Shown here piece after piece: positions 61,293 to 64,000 of a DNA stretch of 64,000 nt. The notes below the pieces were generated by a model, which saw nothing but the letters and a program-made list of their open reading frames with translations, was not told the DNA's origin and did not search any database. This DNA is from Phocoena phocoena (taxonomy: Eukaryota; Chordata; Mammalia; Artiodactyla; Phocoenidae): NCBI RefSeq assembly GCF_963924675.1, contig NC_089231.1, positions 73,097,191 to 73,161,190 of the forward strand, written 5' to 3'. Position 1 is the first letter of the stretch. Each line of letters opens with the position of its first letter. The translations under genes were made by a program, and so were the position numbers.

Positions 61293-61316
61293 TATCTGAG
61301 TGTACACACTCAGATA
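61293..61316. repeat. 11-bp perfect inverted repeat with GATA-type ends
   Basis: 'tatctgagtgt', 2-base spacer, 'acactcagata'. Each arm ends in TATCT/AGATA, so paired GATA-like sites face each other. Confidence 0.9.
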
Positions 61317-61319
61317 TAC

Positions 61320-61495
61320 ATATGCATAAACACAGAACGTGCTTACATGTACATACTTGCACACGTATATACATCCACATCCTTATATACCAATAGGCAC
61401 CTTTATAGAAACACGCACGTACATGAAATGCATGCATGGACATGCAAACACACCACACTCATGCATGTACATGTGCACAAGTATATAGCATACAT
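61320..61495 (+). repeat. Degenerate ACAT-rich alternating tract (copy 1)
   Basis: Words such as catgcatgcatg, tacatgtacat and cacgtatatac. 61375-61453 has a diverged second copy at 62917-62996. Confidence 0.75.
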
Positions 61496-61497
61496 AC

Positions 61498-61903
61498 TGT
61501 TATGGATTGAATGTCTGTTTCCCCCTGCCCCCTAAATGTATATGTTAAAACTCTAACCCTCAATGTGATGGTGGTATTTGGAGATGATGTCTTTGGGAAG
61601 TAATTAGGGTTAAATGAGGTCATGAGGGCGGAGCCCTCATGATGGGATTAGTGTGTTTATTAGAAGAGATACCAGAAAGAGAAATCTGTCTTTCTCCATG
61701 CACATGAACCAAGGAAAGACCATGTGAGCACCCAGCAATAACACAACTGTCTACAAGCCGGGAAGAGAGCTCTCACTAGGAACTGAATAGGCTAGCACCT
61801 TGATCTTAGACTTCTTACGCCTCTAAACTATGAGAAAATACATTTCTGTTGTTTAAATCACCCAGTCTGTAGTATTTTTATGGCAGCCTGAGCTAAGACA
61901 CAC
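61498..61903 (+). mobile_element. MST-type MaLR solo LTR
   Basis: 'ctgttatggattgaatgtct' (61498), 'tgaggtcatgagggcggagc' (61615), 'tgatgggattagtgtgttta', 'ccttgatcttagacttctta' (61799), 'ttatggcagcctgagctaag' (61878). LTR only. Confidence 0.85.
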
Positions 61904-61911
61904 ACACGCAT

Positions 61912-61942
<31 letters not shown>
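61898..61942 (+). repeat. (CA)n microsatellite at the LTR 3' edge
   Basis: CA units with a GCATG interruption, directly after 'agctaagaca'. Confidence 0.95.
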
Positions 61943-61943
<1 letters not shown>

Positions 61944-62024
61944 CCTCATGTATCTCATCATTCTGGGAGCAGCACAGCAACTTGGCGAGGTCTCCCAACT
62001 TGAGAGGGAAGCGTCCATGAACCA

Positions 62025-62255
62025 TGGGCCCAGATAGCCTGGGTTTGAATCCCAGCTCTGCCACTTATCAGCTGTGAGACCTTGAGCAGCTTACTTCATC
62101 TCTCTGTGCTTCTGTTTCCCCATATGTAAAATGGGAACGATAAGGTTACCATCTCATAGGGTTGGTGTGAGGATTAAGTGAGTTAATGGAAGTCACTTGC
62201 CTGGTATACCATAAGCAGTAGATACATGTTTGCTGTGTTATTATTGTTTATGTGC
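62025..62255 (+). mobile_element. MIR SINE, full length
   Basis: 'gcctgggtttgaatcccagc' (62037), 'ttcatctctctgtgcttctg' (62096), 'catctcatagggttggtgtg' (62151), 'agtagatacatgtttgctgt'. Confidence 0.92.
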
Positions 62256-62329
62256 TTGTCACATAAGAGGCTCTGAATCATTTTGTTGACGATGATTAAA
62301 CACACTCTTCCACACCTACGTATTCACAC

Positions 62330-62350
62330 ATAACACACACACACACAAAC
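62330..62350 (+). repeat. Short (CA)n tract
   Basis: 'taacacacacacacacaaac'. Confidence 0.85.
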
Positions 62351-62489
62351 ACACTTTGTACCCTCCCCCGTCTCTGCTTCCTCAACCCCTCCTGAACCTT
62401 CAAGGACTTCATGGCCTCTTCTCCCTGAAGCCCCTCCTGACTGTTCACTCTTCCATGCCCACCTCGAGGCTGTAGGCAGGATGGGACTG

Positions 62490-62650
62490 GGGAAAGACCA
62501 CTGGATTTGGAGTCCCCAAACCAAGAATCAGAACTTGGCCCCGCCACTTGCTGGCAACATGATCCTTGTCCAGCCATTCTTAGCCTCACTTTCATGATCT
62601 ACCCAATGGGCGTAATGATAGAAATGACCTCACAGAAATTGAACCTCCAG
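62490..62650 (+). mobile_element. MIR SINE
   Basis: 'ggatttggagtccccaaacc' (62503), 'ccccgccacttgctggcaac' (62539), 'ctacccaatgggcgtaatga'. Confidence 0.78.
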
Positions 62651-62916
62651 TGGGTAGCTAGGGTGGAGTTACGGGCACAGTCCCTGGCCAGGCTGGGTCC
62701 TGCTAAGGGAGTGGCTACGCTGGCGTGCAAATGAGCATACAAATTAAAGCTAAGTCCCTAAGACTCTTAGAATCCAGGCACTCCCCAAGCTGAAAGGCTC
62801 CTGTCTCCAATCAGCCTTTGCAAAAAGGCACTGGGTAGGGATGAAAGAACACTGGACAGGGAGTCGGGAGATGTGCTCCAGGTACAGCACATATATGCTC
62901 ACTTGTGGGTGGACAC

Positions 62917-62996
62917 CCACATCCTTATATCGGCACCTCTAGGCGAACATGCATACACACGGGAGGCATGCATATGCATGAACATACAAACGCATA
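62917..62996 (+). repeat. ACAT-rich tract, copy 2 of 61375-61453
   Basis: Shares 'ccacatccttatat', then 'ggcacct', 'catgcat' and 'gaacatacaaac' in the same order as the copy 1.54 kb upstream. Confidence 0.7.
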
Positions 62997-63049
62997 TGGT
63001 TGTAGCCAAGCGGGAGGGGTCTGGACTTGGAGGCGGGTGGTGCTGTGTA

Positions 63050-63215
63050 GCCGTGCCCGAGACTCTGTACTGCTCTGGGCCTCTGTTTTCCTCCTTTGTA
63101 AAAGGGGGTTAGTCATCTCTGGCCCATACTTGGTGTGGTGAGGACTGAATAAGACAATAGAGGGTAAGCTATGACTGGTGTGTGGAATACAGTAAGCACT
63201 TAAGATACGGCAGCC
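63050..63215 (+). mobile_element. MIR SINE
   Basis: 'gggcctctgttttcctcctt' (63077), 'ggtgaggactgaataagaca' (63137), 'atacagtaagcacttaagat'. Confidence 0.8.
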
Positions 63216-63419
63216 ATGTTTGGGCACCCTCATCTGTGAAGTGTGAGGCCGGAGGGGGTGCTCTCTGAGGCCCCTGCCAGCTCCAAGTTTCTGTGCTTCT
63301 TTGCGTTTCACCCACCCCCCAACTCAGTAATTGGCCCCCAAAAAAGTGATTCTGCCACTCCTCGATTATTCTGGAACCTATGGCCCATGGCAGCTCTGAG
63401 TACTGTGCTGGAGGTCCTG

Positions 63420-63500
63420 TGACAAATGAAGAAACTGAGGGAAAGGCAGGAGACACCAAGGCCAGCCCAGAGTTGGAGGTGAGACCGACACTGTGACCAG
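63420..63500 (-). mobile_element. MIR SINE fragment
   Basis: 'gacaaatgaagaaactgagg' (63421), then 'aaggccagcccagagttgga'. Confidence 0.6.
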
Positions 63501-63704
63501 GCTCCTGGTCACTGAGGCAAGGCTTACATAGCCAGCATTTTCTGCAGCCTTCTCTAGTCAGAGCAGAAGCAGGGCCTGGTGGCTGAGCCTGGTGGCTTTC
63601 TACTTTAAGATATGTCCCACCCCTGGGTCCTCAGGCCCCAAGCAGTGGCTCCAAATAAAGAACATATAACTGTATGTGAAAACCCCAAAGCTGCAATAAC
63701 CACA

Positions 63705-63865
63705 ACCTTATCCTGAGTATTTACTACACACTAAACATTTCCCATCTGTTTCATCTCATTTCACCCTCATAACCAGGAAGCCGAGGCAGAGACCCACATA
63801 TACTTAAGGTCACACAGGGAGCAGAGTTGGGACCTGAACCTGAGTCTTCACTGACCCGCTGCCCT
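63705..63865 (-). mobile_element. MIR SINE
   Basis: 'catctgtttcatctcatttc' (63744), 'aaggtcacacagggagcaga' (63806), 'gggacctgaacctgagtctt'. Confidence 0.78.
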
Positions 63866-64000
63866 TAGCTTAAGCTCCAGCACCTCCCAGAAGCAAAACA
63901 GAAAAATGGGTTTGCAAAGTGCAACAGACCAGCCGATCTGAGCACGGCTCCTGGGAGCCATTGCCGGGAGGGGTGGATGCATGGCCCAGCGGCTAAGGCT
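63866..64000. other. Window end, nothing recognised
   Basis: No exon or repeat can be named in the last 135 bases. Confidence 0.4.

Noticed and set aside
4571..64000. FAM222A coding exon
   Set aside because: The next gene in human synteny was looked for, but no frame carries its recognisable protein sequence; it probably lies beyond the window.

Overview
This is a nuclear genomic window from a mammal, almost certainly a cetacean. The key evidence is the recent repeats. Ten or more tRNA-derived SINEs of the CHR type carry the whale/dolphin 'cttccctggtggcgcagtgg' and 'gggaattccctggtggtcc' heads, several with intact target-site duplications and long A tails. They lie on a background of ancient mammalian repeats (MIR, L2, MLT1/MST/MLT2 LTRs, hAT fossils) and of L1 3' ends of the cetartiodactyl kind. 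Species cannot be read from the sequence.

The only protein-coding gene supported is the 3' end of MVK (mevalonate kinase) on the + strand. Bases 1-2602 are the end of an intron. Exon 10 (2603-2756) and the last exon 11 (3788-3939) encode the C-terminal 101 residues with exactly the human exon lengths. A 3' UTR follows, ending near 4570 after AATAAA at 4545. Everything from about 4.6 kb to 64 kb is non-coding by inspection. In human the next gene downstream of MVK is FAM222A, about 115 kb away, so the window probably holds the MVK-proximal half of that intergenic interval. I see no FAM222A coding exon.

Layout: 4.6-16 kb is GC-rich and dense in MIR/L2, with a CpG-rich, island-like block at 10.2-10.7 kb. 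From 16 to 32 kb, several AT-rich, repeat-poor islets look like conserved non-coding elements, with a decayed hAT transposon at 21.8-22.9 kb and a patterned GGAT minisatellite at 27.2 kb. From 32 to 42 kb there are ERVL/MaLR solo LTRs, a CAC/CAT tract, a fold-back mutation scar and young CHR SINEs. From 42 to 53 kb come more MIR/L2, a very young SINE at 48.5 kb, and SINE clusters with simple repeats. From 53 to 64 kb there are L2, L1 pieces, nested SINE/L1/MIR insertions, LTRs and CA/ACAT repeats.

I found no new gene system. The observations most worth checking are: a perfect 51-bp inverted repeat linking the MVK 3' UTR to a site 2.2 kb downstream; a triple-stacked target site at 55.3-55.6 kb; a fold-back/template-switch hairpin at 36.3 kb; a CpG-rich block with no gene; and a series of candidate regulatory islets. 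Family names for old repeats come from recalled consensus resemblance and need RepeatMasker confirmation. Conservation of the regulatory islets is inferred from base composition and motif content only.
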